From assembly GCA_001310415.1 (NCBI GenBank), contig BAXE01000015.1:1-64000 (forward strand): 64,000 nt of DNA, read 5' to 3'. Each line of letters begins with the position of its first letter. Position 1 is the first letter of the stretch. A program made the position numbers and the translations under genes. The stretch is from Enterovibrio sp. JCM 19048 (GTDB taxonomy: Bacteria > Pseudomonadota > Gammaproteobacteria > Enterobacterales > Vibrionaceae). Shown here piece after piece: positions 41,238-50,730 of this stretch. A model generated the notes under the pieces. It searched no databases. It had not been told where the DNA came from and saw only the letters and a program-made list of their open reading frames with translations.

Positions 41238-42902
41238 TTACTTGGTCACGCGCTTGTATTTGATGCGGTGTGGTTGTGCCGCCGCAGCGCCCAGCGTTTG
41301 CTTCAGCCAATCGCTGTATTCGGCGTAGTTACCTTCGAAGAAGTTCACTTTACCTTCATCGCGGTAGTCCAGAATGTGGGTCGCGATACGGTCAAGGAAC
41401 CAGCGGTCGTGCGAGATAACCATGGCACAGCCAGGGAACTCAAGCAGCGCTTCTTCCAGTGCACGCAGGTTTCTACGTCCAGGTCGTTGGTTGGTTCATC
41501 GAGAAGCAGTACGTTACCGCCAGCTTCAATAGTTTTGCCAGGTGAACACGGTTGCGCTCACCGCCCGACAGTTCGCCGATGCGTTTTTGCTGATCGCTGC
41601 CTTTAAAGTTAAAGCGCGAGCAGTATGCACGTGCAGGGATCTCGAAGTTGTTGATGCGGATGATTTCTGCACCTTCAGAGATTTCCTGATAAACCGTGTT
41701 GTTGTCATTCATGCTGTCACGGAACTGATCAACCGATGCCAGTTGTACGGTTTCACCCATTTCGATGGTGCCGCTGTCTGGCTGCTCTGCGCCGCTCAGC
41801 ATCTTGAACAGGGTAGATTTACCCGCACCGTTGGCACCGATGATACCCACGATCGCACCTTTTGGTACGCTGAACGACAAATCGTCAATCAGCACGCGGT
41901 CACCGAACGATTTGGTCAGGTTATTCACTTCAATAACCTTGTCACCCAGGCGTGGACCAGGTGGGATGAACAGCTCGTTGGTTTCGTTACGGCGTTGGTA
42001 ATCAGTGGTGTTCAGCTCTTCAAAGCGCGCCATACGTGCTTTAGATTTCGCCTGACGACCCTTAGGATTCTGGCGAACCCACTCCAGCTCTTTCTCGATG
42101 GTTTTCTGGCGGGCTTTCTCAGAAGACGCTTCTTGTTGCAGACGCGCGTCTTTTTGCTCCAGCCAAGAGGTGTAGTTACCTTCCCATGGAATACCTTCAC
42201 CACGGTCAAGTTCCAGGATCCAGCCAGCCGCGTTATCCAGGAAGTAACGGTCGTGCGTGATAGCCACAACAGTGCCGCTGTAATCCACCAGGAAGCGTTC
42301 CAGCCAGCCCACAGACTCTGCATCCAAGTGGTTGTTGGTTCGTCGAGCAGCAGCATGTCAGGACGCTCAAGCAGCAGACGACAAATCGCTACGCGGCGGC
42401 GCTCACCACCTGACAGGTGCTTAATTTTCGCATCCCACTCTGGCAGACGCAGTGCATCGGCTGCACGCTCAAGGGCGTTGTCCAGGTTGTGACCGTCTTT
42501 CGCCTGGATCAGTGCTTCCAGTTCGCCTTGCTCTTTTGCCAGTGCGTCGAAGTCTGCATCAGGTTCAGCGTAAGCGGCGTAAACTGCGTCCAGACGGGAC
42601 AGGGCATCAACCACGTCAGCCACGGCTTCTTCTACCGTTTCACGTACGGTTTTTTCTTCATCAAGCTTAGGCTCCTGAGGCAGGTAACCGACTTTGATGC
42701 CCGGTTGTGCGCGTGCTTCACCTTCGATATCGGTGTCGATACCCGCCATGATGCGAAGAAGGGTTGATTTACCTGCGCCGTTCAGACCCAATACGCCGAT
42801 TTTGGCGCCAGGGAAAAAGCACAGAGAGATGTCTTTCAGGATCTGACGCTTCGGTGGCACGATTTTGCCAACGCGCGACATGGTATAAACGTACTCAGCC
42901 AT
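41238..42902 (-). CDS. ettA: EttA, energy-sensing ABC-F translation factor (3 frameshifts)
   Basis: ABC-F ATPase that binds the ribosomal E site and gates the first peptide bond according to ATP/ADP level. Two ATPase cassettes: Walker [10 protein letters not shown] and GANGAGKST; signatures LSGGERRR and LSGGERNR; Walker B with DEPTNHLD. Between them is the charged linker/arm region with [17 protein letters not shown]. Single bases are lost near 42333 (AAAC), 41524 (GG to G) and 41472 (CCC to CC). Repaired length 555 residues, equal to E. coli. The 316-residue frame on the opposite strand is only its shadow. Confidence 0.96.
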
Positions 42903-43227
42903 TTCTGCTCGCGTTCTCTTGTCACATAAAAGGATTATTCTAACCGCTAAACCTCATCATTGTAACAGTCAGGTGTTGCAGGGAACCATTTGCCCCTTCT
43001 AATTATCAAAACAATCTGAGACAACCGAAATGAGCCTCGCTTCCCAATCTGAATTTTGGATAAGTGAGTGAACGCACACGGTTATTTTTCGTAACCTTTT
43101 TTCCCCGGCAATGTCCGGCGCGATTTGATATACAGAATGACCGACACAATGAAAGCCTGCCGGGATAGACGATTAGGTATAAGCTTAAGGTCTGGCTTGC
43201 TCGCAAAAAGCATGAGACGCGCTGTCG
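42903..43227. promoter_or_regulatory. divergent promoter region ettA/slt
   Basis: 325 bp without a gene. A 5-bp hairpin with six T (about 43080-43102) looks like a weak terminator facing slt. Otherwise no clear operator, promoter or RNA gene could be identified. Confidence 0.35.
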
Positions 43228-45187
43228 ATGAAATACTCAATAAATACAAAAGTGTACATTAAGTCAGTGGATAGAATTCGTAAGGCAGCGCCGATAGGGC
43301 TGGTGCTGTTGATAGCCGGTATTGCGCCGGCACAAGCCCTGAGCCTCGATGAGCAGCGTACGCGCTACGAAAAAGCCATCGCGGCCATTGAACGAAACGA
43401 TCTGGCGACCTTCAGTTCTTTGAAGGCGCAAATCAAGGATTACCCGCTTTATCCGTATCTGGAATATCGTGACTTTACCCGCGATCTCAATCAGGCCAGT
43501 CCAAAACAGGTAGAGAATTTCCTTGCCCGATACGATGCGCTGCCCTTTACCGACACCGTCCGTGCCCGCTATATGAATGTGCTTGCCAGCCAGAAGGACT
43601 GGAAAGCGCTGCTTAAGTTCCAGCCGAGCGTGCCGCGTGGGGAAAGCTATCAGTGTAATTACTACTATGCCCACAGTCAGGCCGGAGACAAGGCGCTGGC
43701 GCTTTCCGGTGCAAAATCCCTTTACCTGTCCGGGTCATCAGTCGACAGGGCATGTGACAAGCTGTTTGATTACCTCGACGATAAAGGCAAGCTGACCGAC
43801 AAACTGGTGCTGGATCGCATGTTGCTGGCGTTTGAAAACCGCAATGGCAACTTGGTGCGTTACCTTGATAAGCAGCTTAGCGGCACCACCGCAAAAGCAC
43901 AGGCAGATGACGTGCTGGCGCTGTATAAAAAACCGCAAGGTGTGGCGGATTTTTCCAAAAAAAGCAAAGTGACGCCGTTCAACCAACGCCTGACACAAAT
44001 GGCGTTTGAGCGTCTGGCCCGCAGTGATGCTGAAGAGGCCGTTGCCCAGTTCAAACGCACGGTAGAAGGCCAGCACTACAGCAAAAGTGAACGTCAGAAA
44101 TGGCGGATTACCTCGCTAGCCGACTGATGTCTACTGATGATGACAAGCTGGCGGCTTGGCGGGATAAATGGCTCAAGACCACCGCAAACCAATCGCTGCT
44201 GGAGCGCCGTTTCCGGGTCAGCCTGACCCAAGCGGATTGGCCTGCACTGGCCGGCTGGCTGAGCCGTATGTCAGCCAGCGAACGCAAAACCCTGAAGTGG
44301 CGTTACTGGGAAGCGCGTATTGCACTGGAAACCGGTGATACCGCCCGCGCCAACAAACTGTTTGAAGCCATGGTGGGGGAGCGCAACTTCTACAGCGTGG
44401 CGGCAGCCACTCACCTTAATAAACCGATTGCCTTCGACTATTCGACCTCTGCACTGGATGTTAAAGCGCTGGCACCTTACAAAACCTCACTGAGGCGCAT
44501 CAGCGAACTGCTTGAACTCGATAAGCTCACGGCAGCCAAGCGCGAGTGGTACCACCTGCTAGAGCGTGTAAACAGCCAGGAGAAAGCCATGCTGCAGCGT
44601 ATGCGGCCGAGAGTAACTGGCACCATCTGGCGGTACAGGCGACCATTTCCGGCAAGCTTTGGGATCATCTGGAATACCGCTTCCCGGTGGCACACCGCTG
44701 GTGGTTTGAGTTTTTCAGCAAAGAGCGCGAATTGCCGCTGACAACCCTGCTTGCCCTGTCACGTCAGGAAAGCGCGTTTTACACCCATGCGGTGTCACCC
44801 GTGGGGGCGCGTGGCTTAATGCAGCTGATGCCTGCGACAGCAAAAGAAACATCGAAAAAGCTCGGTTTCCGCTATCTGGGCGCCAGTACTGAGCGATCCG
44901 GGGATCAATATTCGCCTTGGAAGCGGCTATCTGAAAATGCTGCTCGACCAATTTGATGACAACCGTATTCTGGCGTTTGCTGCTACAACGCCGGGCCTCA
45001 CCGGGCAACACGCTGGCTGGAAAAAACCGATGGCAAACTCGATGCGATTGCTTTCATTGAAGCCATCCCGTTTAACGAAACTCGCCGCTACGTGCAAAAC
45101 GTGCTGATGTACGATGTTTACTACCGTAAGCTTCTGGGCCAGCCTTTGCAGTTTTTGTCTGAAAATGAAGCGAATCGCCGCTATTGA
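43228..45187 (+). CDS. slt: Slt, soluble lytic transglycosylase (several frameshifts)
   Basis: Periplasmic enzyme that cleaves peptidoglycan to 1,6-anhydromuropeptides. A signal peptide ends IAPAQA; the long alpha-superhelical U- and L-domains follow; the C-terminal lysozyme-like domain has the catalytic Glu in LSRQESAFYTHAVSP and GARGLMQLMPATA. Bases are lost near 44099 (AAAA to AAA), 44593 and 44982 (TT to T); near 44890 the frame moves by two lost bases or one extra. Repaired length about 654 residues (E. coli 645). A GTG at 43267 is an alternative start that would shorten the signal-peptide n-region. It precedes trpR as in E. coli. Confidence 0.92.
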
Positions 45188-45198
45188 GGTATGAATTG

Positions 45199-45227
45199 CT
45201 AAGACTCCTTAGGAGTTAGCGTATAAT
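45199..45227 (+). promoter_or_regulatory. trpR promoter with palindromic operator candidate
   Basis: A TATAAT box at 45222-45227 is immediately preceded by a palindrome: GCTA, AG, ACTCCT, T, AGGAGT, TAGC. The core ACTCCT-T-AGGAGT is perfect. The position overlapping the -35/-10 gap fits an autorepressor site, as TrpR has in E. coli, but the sequence differs from the E. coli trp operator (CTAG half-sites). Confidence 0.5.
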
Positions 45228-45263
45228 GGCACGGTTAATCAGAACCGTATCCCTGAGGTGACT

Positions 45264-45557
45264 ATGAATGCAACGCCGGAATATTCTGACTGGCAGGATG
45301 TATTGGATTTGATCCACCGTGCCATTGAGAGTGGGCAGGAAGCCGAATTGCTGAAGATGTTGCTGACGCAGGATGAGCGCACCGCGTTAATTGCGCGCGT
45401 GAACATCATCAATGAGCTGCTCAAGGGCGAGATGAGCCAGCGTCAGCTCAGCCAGTTGCTCGGTGTGGGGATCGCAACCATCACCCGTGGCTCCAACGAA
45501 GTGAAGCAACTGGATGATGAGCAGAAAAACGGGCTGCTGGCGCTTTTGGAAAAGTGA
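45264..45557 (+). CDS. trpR: TrpR, tryptophan repressor
   Basis: 97-residue helix-turn-helix repressor of tryptophan biosynthesis, active with bound tryptophan. The recognition region SQRQLSQLLGVGIATITRGSN is well conserved, as is LLTQDERTALIARVNII. The ATG at 45264 is preferred to the GTG at 45258, which overlaps the ribosome site CTGAGG. It is followed by a spacer and a heptamer array, converging with yjjX. Intact. Confidence 0.94.
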   Translation: MNATPEYSDWQDVLDLIHRAIESGQEAELLKMLLTQDERTALIARVNIINELLKGEMSQRQLSQLLGVGIATITRGSNEVKQLDDEQKNGLLALLEK

Positions 45558-45686
45558 AAATGGTTCGAGAGACGGGGTTATTCTCGTCGCTAGATAACAG
45601 AATTGAGACGTGAGAAAAAGCAGATAAAGAAAAAGCGAAAAGAACTGAGCAAAGTTTGATTCTCTCTGAGAAATGACTTCATCCTG

Positions 45687-45749
45687 CTCGTCTCTCGTCT
45701 CTCGTCTCTCGTCTCTCGTCTCTCGTCTCTCGTCTCTCGTCTCTCGTCT
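45687..45749. repeat. heptanucleotide tandem repeat (CTCGTCT)9
   Basis: Nine perfect 7-bp copies of CTCGTCT, ending one base before the yjjX stop codon. Related but degenerate GAGACG and TCTCG words occur in the preceding 100 bp. It has no coding meaning and lies between converging genes trpR and yjjX. Confidence 0.97.
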
Positions 45750-45750
45750 C

Positions 45751-46278
45751 TTATTCCGTCGGAAACAGTCCCGGATTCATAAACGGGATCAGCGCTAAGA
45801 TCAGCGCCTGATGGTATACCGAGCTGCGGGTGAGCAAATTGCCCGTCAGCATGCCGATTGCCCCGCCTTTCTGCTTCACATTTTGTTCGTTGAACATTTC
45901 GTCCATTACATCGCCCAGCTCTTTGCCCTGCTCCAGCATTTTCAGAGCTTGTGGCGGCAAGGGAACAGACGCCGAGCGTGATTCACCAACACGGCAAGCC
46001 GATTCCACCACCATCCAGGCGAATGTGTAGGGCGCATCCAGCCCGGCTTCCACACCCACGTAGAAATTCCCGTCTATCACCTTTTTCGCGTTGTGTACCC
46101 GGTTGCGCGCACCGGCCAGCGTTTCCTCACTGGTCATTGGCTGGTCGGCTACACCACTTGAGACAGAAATGCCTTCAAACGTCATGTCGTTATTGGGGAA
46201 AACTTCTTTGAATGCAGCTTCAACGGCTGCAATTTTGGCTGGGTTTAACGAAGTGACGATCACTTTTGTCATGGGCAT
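45751..46278 (-). CDS. yjjX: YjjX, inosine/xanthosine triphosphatase
   Basis: 175-residue house-cleaning enzyme that hydrolyses ITP and XTP, keeping non-canonical purines out of nucleic acids. Typical blocks are VTSLNPAKIAAVEAAF near the start, the GVADQPMTSEETLAGARNR segment, and GVEAGLD. Two in-frame ATGs (46278 and 46272) share one AGGA site; either could be used. It sits 11 bp after the sterol-desaturase-like gene and is probably co-transcribed. In E. coli yjjX also follows trpR. Intact. Confidence 0.92.
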   Translation of the reverse strand: MPMTKVIVTSLNPAKIAAVEAAFKEVFPNNDMTFEGISVSSGVADQPMTSEETLAGARNRVHNAKKVIDGNFYVGVEAGLDAPYTFAWMVVESACRVGESRSASVPLPPQALKMLEQGKELGDVMDEMFNEQNVKQKGGAIGMLTGNLLTRSSVYHQALILALIPFMNPGLFPTE

Positions 46279-46289
46279 TCAGTCCTGAA

Positions 46290-47137
46290 TTAAATGTGTT
46301 TTTCTGTTTTCTTTTTCGGTTGTCGGCTGAACAGGTGGAAAGGCAGCGTGAGCAGCCCGGTCAGCCATATCACCTGCTTCTCGTCGCGGTGACTTTTTAT
46401 TCCTATGGTCATGCCATCATGCCCACCCTCTGGCTGGGCGCGGTAAGTGTTAAACAGCCTGTCCCAGATCGCAAGGTTGAACCCGTAATTGCTGTCGCTC
46501 TCGTAGCGGTGAACCGAGTGGTGGACACGGTGCATATCCGGCGTAACGACCAACAGGCGCAGCCAACGGTCGAGTGAAAGGGGAATCGCGACATTGCTGT
46601 GGTTAAACAGTGCCATGCCGCTCAATATCACTTCAAACAGGATCACGGCGACGGCTGGTGCGCCGAGCAGGGCGATAGCGGCCACTTTTATCACCATGGA
46701 CAACAGGATTTCGATGGGATGGAAACGGGCACCGGAGGAGACATCGAGATCGCGGTCTGCGTGGTGTACTGCGTGAAGACGCCAAAGAACTGGAATACGG
46801 TGAAACAGTTTGTGCTGGAACCAGATAATGCCATCCAAGGCGACAATACAGACAAGGATGGTCAGCCATTGTGGCGCTGCTATCTGGTTGAAAAGGCCAA
46901 TGCCATTGTCACGACACCAAAGGCAAAACCGGCGGCAGCCAATGGGAAAACAGCGCGCAACAGGGCGGTGTTAAGTAGGGTCAGGGCGATATTGTTGAAC
47001 CAGCGCTTGGATTTGCTCACTGTCAGCGCGCGGCGCGGATAACGCCACTCGGCGAACGCCATCACCGCAAAAATGCCGAAAAAAAGACTCAGGCGGAACA
47101 GTGATTCCTGTGATTCGATAAAGGCCAGCACACCCAC
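46290..47137 (-). CDS. sterol desaturase / fatty acid hydroxylase family protein (1 frameshift)
   Basis: Repaired length about 282 residues. An integral membrane di-iron enzyme family: the histidine boxes HKLFH, HAVHH, HSNVA-like region and HRVHHSVHR are present between hydrophobic helices. Members hydroxylate or desaturate lipids; the substrate cannot be told from sequence. One T is lost near 46893 (the text should read LAFFNQIAAPQWL). Upstream of yjjX on the same strand with an 11-bp gap. Confidence 0.8.
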
Positions 47138-47195
47138 TCCTTGTTCGCATGGTTTGTTATCAGCTTAACACAGGCCGACACCAAAACCCGGGATG

Positions 47196-47220
47196 ATGCG
47201 CCCAGTGTGAATGGGCGCAT
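47196..47220 (-). terminator. hairpin after the spondin genes
   Basis: ATGCGCCCA and TGGGCGCAT form a perfect 9-bp stem with a 7-base loop, just after the spondin lipoprotein stop. On the minus strand the T-run is delayed and interrupted (CATCCCGGGTTTT), so termination is probable but not certain. Confidence 0.45.
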
Positions 47221-47242
47221 ACATTGACTCCTTCCAGCTGCG

Positions 47243-47902
47243 TTACCACTTGCGTTTGATGGTGATTTTGGCGGCGGGATTATCGAAGCGATGGCGGTAG
47301 TGCAATGCTGAGCCTGTCAGTCCGTCGTCAGCAGAAAGCACACCGATGAATGCGGATACGGTTCACATCATCGCGTTCAGGGTTATAGCCTTCCCCTTGT
47401 GCCGCGGGCCCGGGTACGGTGGCCTGGGATTCGCTGTTTCCTTCCGTGCCGACATCCCACGCCGGTACCAGCAGGGTAATACTCTGTCCCGGACGCAGGC
47501 ACTGATGTTGATATCCGTTTCAGCAACGAGGGCATCATTGGTGTTGACCAGCATTGAAGCCATAGAGAGATAGCGTGTATGCGGATTGGTCACGTAAAGG
47601 GAAAACTCGTCGGATGCACCGGGTGGCAACGGTGCCTTGCCGGATACCGCCTCTTCAACATTGCGCTGCTTACCGTATTTCAGTACTGCACTGTTGTCAC
47701 CCCCTTCCGCCAGCAGTTCCACGGCCTGTGAGACAGGGGAGCCAATAGTAAACAGCAAATCGGTGTCGCTGTGGGTGAGCAGTGCAACCGGAGACATGGG
47801 TTGGGCATCGGTGAGGTTTTCAACGGTAACCGTATATTCTTTTTGCAGCGGACAGCCTGCCAAGGCCAGTGCCGCTGCGCCAATCAGGGCAAAGCGATAC
47901 AT
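47243..47902 (-). CDS. spondin-domain lipoprotein (2 frameshifts)
   Basis: About 220 residues. The signal peptide ends in the lipobox LAGC (Cys 17). The rest resembles the bacterial Spondin_N family: EYTVTVENLTDAQPMSPVALLTHS, then EGGDNSAVLKYG, and LPPGASDEFSL. A base is lost near 47503 and the frame moves again near 47352, after which the tail reads ADDGLTGSALHYRHRFDNPAAK and ends at the TAA at 47243. GGAGG lies 6 bases before the ATG. Function is unknown; the family is common in marine bacteria and is thought to be surface-exposed. It follows a paralogue by 11 bp. Confidence 0.72.
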
Positions 47903-47913
47903 GGTGAGCCTCC

Positions 47914-48576
47914 TCAGTACACGGTGACAGTGATGATAGCGACAGGGTTGAGCCAGCGGTGCTTGGTGCTGTCGAAATCACTCAGTCCGCCGTTGGGGTC
48001 GGTGTCGCCCAGATTGCCGGGGTGGATGTGTACTTTGTCATTGGCTACGTCAGTATCTACGCCTGTGCCCCCTTGACCAAAGGTGATAAAAGGCGGGGTA
48101 GGTACACTTCCTGCCAGCTCATCATTAGCTTCTGTACCGGCGTCGTAACCGTTGGCTTCAATACGGTAGGTGCCTTTTTTCTTCGGGATTTTCCAGCTGT
48201 CGACGCCGATAAATGCGTCATTGGAGGGAAGCAGCATGGCCGTCACCGAAAGGACATCACCATGTTTTGCTGAAAGGGTTGTGGTTGCAGAATCGCCGGG
48301 ATTCAGAATACCGCCTGCGGGGTTTTCGCTGATTTCTGCTCCGATGCCACTGGCCAGTGCTGAAAGTCCGGAAATATCGCCGCCTTCTGCCATGGCTTCA
48401 ATTTCTGCCGAAGCCGCTTCGCCGGTGCGGAACAGGTAGTGGTCACTGGCGTGGGTGGCGACCAGTAAAGGGGTGAAATAAATGCCATCGGTCGCGTTGG
48501 TAATGGTGACATCAACCGTGGCCGCTTGTGCTGAAAAGGCGGCTCCCATTGCCAAGCTAAGCAGTAGTGTTTTCAT
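47914..48576 (-). CDS. secreted spondin-domain protein
   Basis: 220 residues from the ATG at 48576 with a cleavable signal peptide (MKTLLLSLAMGAAFSAQA). The spondin-like domain starts VDVTITNATDGIYFTPLLVATH and shares the layout of the next gene (EGGDISGLSAL; LNPGDSATTTL). The C-terminal third is rich in Gly, Asp and Asn. A longer in-frame start at 48588 exists, but GGAGA is correctly spaced for 48576. It forms a two-gene operon with the lipoprotein paralogue. A hairpin in the leader overlaps the ribosome site. Intact. Confidence 0.75.
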   Translation of the reverse strand: MKTLLLSLAMGAAFSAQAATVDVTITNATDGIYFTPLLVATHASDHYLFRTGEAASAEIEAMAEGGDISGLSALASGIGAEISENPAGGILNPGDSATTTLSAKHGDVLSVTAMLLPSNDAFIGVDSWKIPKKKGTYRIEANGYDAGTEANDELAGSVPTPPFITFGQGGTGVDTDVANDKVHIHPGNLGDTDPNGGLSDFDSTKHRWLNPVAIITVTVY

Positions 48577-48584
48577 GACGTTCT

Positions 48585-48616
48585 CCATGCTTTGAGGTTT
48601 TCACTCCAAAGCATGG
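48585..48616 (-). promoter_or_regulatory. hairpin overlapping the ribosome site of the spondin gene
   Basis: CCATGCTTTG and CAAAGCATGG are perfect 10-bp inverted copies with a 12-base loop. On the mRNA the last two stem bases (GG) are the first two of the GGAGA ribosome site, 8 bases from the ATG. The hairpin could limit ribosome access. Confidence 0.6.
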
Positions 48617-48678
48617 CGGGTAAAAGTAGCAGACTGATCTCAACTTTCTCGCAAAACCTCACAATGGAGGGAGGCGGT

Positions 48679-50352
48679 TCAACCATTGTTGTTGAGCGTC
48701 AACGGTGGCTCAGTCGGGTTCACGTGAATCACTTCCACATGGGTCAGCACCCGGTTGCGTCCGCGCTCTTTGGCGAGATAAAGGGCGGAATCTGCCGCTT
48801 CGATAATGCTGTCCACCGATGTGAATTCAGGGAAGGTCGCTATGCCGGCGCTCAACGTAGCGTAAAAGTTCTCATCACCGTTGGAGAAAGGGGTGCGGGA
48901 GAACATTAGCCTGAATTCGTCAATCAGCCGCAGAGCAATGTCTGCCGGCGTGTCGGGGAGGATCAGCGCAAATTCCTCACCGCCATAGCGGGCGCTGGTA
49001 TCCGATTTGCGGAAGCGGTAATTGAGCAGCCGTGCGACGCCTTTGATGACTTTGTCCCCAACAGGATGACCATATTTGTCATTGATGGATTTGAAATGGT
49101 CGATATCAATCATCACAAAGCTGACTTGGGAGTGATTGCGCTGGGCGCGGGACAGTTCTTTTTCCAGCTCAATTTTGAGGTTGGAGTGATTAAGCAGTCC
49201 GGTCAGGCTGTCTCTGTCCATCATGGCACTGAGCGCCCGGAAACGGCGGGCGCGGATAGACACTGCCTGTGTCAGGTGGTGATCACTAATAGGTTTGGTC
49301 AGGAAATCATCGGCACCGACCTGCAGGGCTTTCATCTGTAGCTTCAGGTCAGTTTCGCCGGAAAGGTAAACAATGGGTACGTTGGTGTGCTTGGCATGTT
49401 GGCGGATCACACTCGCTGCTTCCACCCCGGAGCAGGTTGGCATATACAAATCCATCAGTACCAGATCCGGCGAAAACTCGCCCAGTTCCTCGAGCAGTTG
49501 TTCGGGTTGGTCGACAATGACTGTGCTCATGCCTGCATTTTGCAAAATAGCGGCAAAGTGCTCAGCGAGTACCCGGTCGTCTTCGACGATCAGAATGCGG
49601 TATTTGGCATGGCTCGACTCCCAGAGTGAGTCGAGCACTGAGAGTATTTCATCGTATTCGATGGGTTTTTGGAAAAAGGCATAAGCGCCAGCGCGGGATG
49701 CGCGCAGACGGCATTCCCAGGAATTGCAGTTACTGAGCACGACCAGAGGAACACCGCTGCTTTTTCGCCACACTTTCTTGATGTCTTCAAGCAAGGCATC
49801 GCTGTCCATGTCCAGAATGATCACGGATGGCGCTTCTTTATCCAGAGCTTCTTTGAGCGTGGCGGTATCTTGGTAAAAGTTCACTTTGTAGTCGATAAAA
49901 CGCAGCTGATCGACCATCTCCTGTGTGGAGTCCATGTCTTCGGCAACCACATAGATCAACTGATGGTTCTGCTCCTGTTCATGTAACAGTGTGGCTTCAT
50001 CGCTCAGTAATTTATCCGCGCGTTTGGGTTCAATCTTGGCAACGGCGTCCAGGCAGTCCATCAGGCGCTGAAGCTCCGGGTCTTCATGAGCCACCGTCGC
50101 ATGTTGCTGGTGGGATTTGATCAAGGTTTCGACATCGCGGCCCCATTCCCCCAAATCGATAAAGCCCAGCGTGGTGGCTGTGCCTGCCAGTTTATGGGCT
50201 TCGAGAACCATATCTTCTCGACTGCTTTGGTCTGCAGGCACTGAAGTCGCCATTTGAGACCACAATATTTTTATTCGGGCGACCCGGTCAGGCACCCCGG
50301 CTGCAAATTTATCCTGTTGTTGTTGGAAACGTTGAATTTGTGATGGCTTCAT
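48679..50352 (-). CDS. HPt-REC-REC-GGDEF diguanylate cyclase
   Basis: 557 residues. An N-terminal HPt domain has the phospho-acceptor His 53 in EAHKLAGTATTLGF. Two receiver domains follow: the first with acceptor Asp in VIILDMDSD and Lys in FFQKPIE, the second with EDD, LVLMDLYMP and LTKPIS. The C-terminal GGDEF domain has the active-site YGGEEF and, five residues before it, an RxxD site (RKSD) for product inhibition, so it should make cyclic-di-GMP. The ATG overlaps the stop of the response-regulator gene. Last gene of a four-gene signalling operon. Intact. Confidence 0.93.
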   Translation of the reverse strand: MKPSQIQRFQQQQDKFAAGVPDRVARIKILWSQMATSVPADQSSREDMVLEAHKLAGTATTLGFIDLGEWGRDVETLIKSHQQHATVAHEDPELQRLMDCLDAVAKIEPKRADKLLSDEATLLHEQEQNHQLIYVVAEDMDSTQEMVDQLRFIDYKVNFYQDTATLKEALDKEAPSVIILDMDSDALLEDIKKVWRKSSGVPLVVLSNCNSWECRLRASRAGAYAFFQKPIEYDEILSVLDSLWESSHAKYRILIVEDDRVLAEHFAAILQNAGMSTVIVDQPEQLLEELGEFSPDLVLMDLYMPTCSGVEAASVIRQHAKHTNVPIVYLSGETDLKLQMKALQVGADDFLTKPISDHHLTQAVSIRARRFRALSAMMDRDSLTGLLNHSNLKIELEKELSRAQRNHSQVSFVMIDIDHFKSINDKYGHPVGDKVIKGVARLLNYRFRKSDTSARYGGEEFALILPDTPADIALRLIDEFRLMFSRTPFSNGDENFYATLSAGIATFPEFTSVDSIIEAADSALYLAKERGRNRVLTHVEVIHVNPTEPPLTLNNNG

Positions 50353-50730
50353 AAACCCCGTCCAGTCATCAAGTTTTTAATCTCATCAGCCAGGCTCATG
50401 GGATCGAATGGCTTGCTGATAACGCCGATAGCGCCGCAGTCTTCATAGGCCTTGACTTCAGACGGGTGCACTTTGGCTGTCATAAAGATGGCCGGTGTAC
50501 TTTCCAGGTGTGGGATTTCCGGAGATTGGCCAAGGTTGTCGGGCCATCCATGTCGGCATCATCACATCCAGCAGCAAGAGATCCGGGCTGGCGAGAGCCC
50601 CTTTTTCCAAAGCCTGGTTGCCGCAGTCGCAGGTGAGCAAAACAAAGTCATCGCCTTCCAGAGCCATCTCGGCGACGTCCCTGATATCTTCGTCGTCTTC
50701 AACATAGAGAACGGTAATTGGTGTACTCAT
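50349..50730 (-). CDS. single-domain response regulator (2 frameshifts)
   Basis: Repaired length about 127 residues, one receiver only: acidic pair in VLYVEDDEDIRD, acceptor Asp in LLLLDVMMP, Thr in FMTAK and Lys in ISKPFDP. Bases are lost near 50553 (should read MMP-DMDGPTTLANL) and near 50516 (SP-HLESTPAIFMTAK). The ATG at 50730 shares a base with the kinase stop (TGATG), and its own stop overlaps the next ATG. With no output domain it is probably a phosphate shuttle between the kinase and the HPt domain of the next protein. Confidence 0.88.

Noticed and set aside
41542..42492. 316-residue plus-strand frame opposite ettA
   Set aside because: Antisense shadow of ettA; the minus strand has intact ABC-F motifs over the same bases.
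43080..43102. Terminator facing slt
   Set aside because: Stem of only 5 bp; no upstream transcript is apparent on that strand. Mentioned only within the intergenic note.
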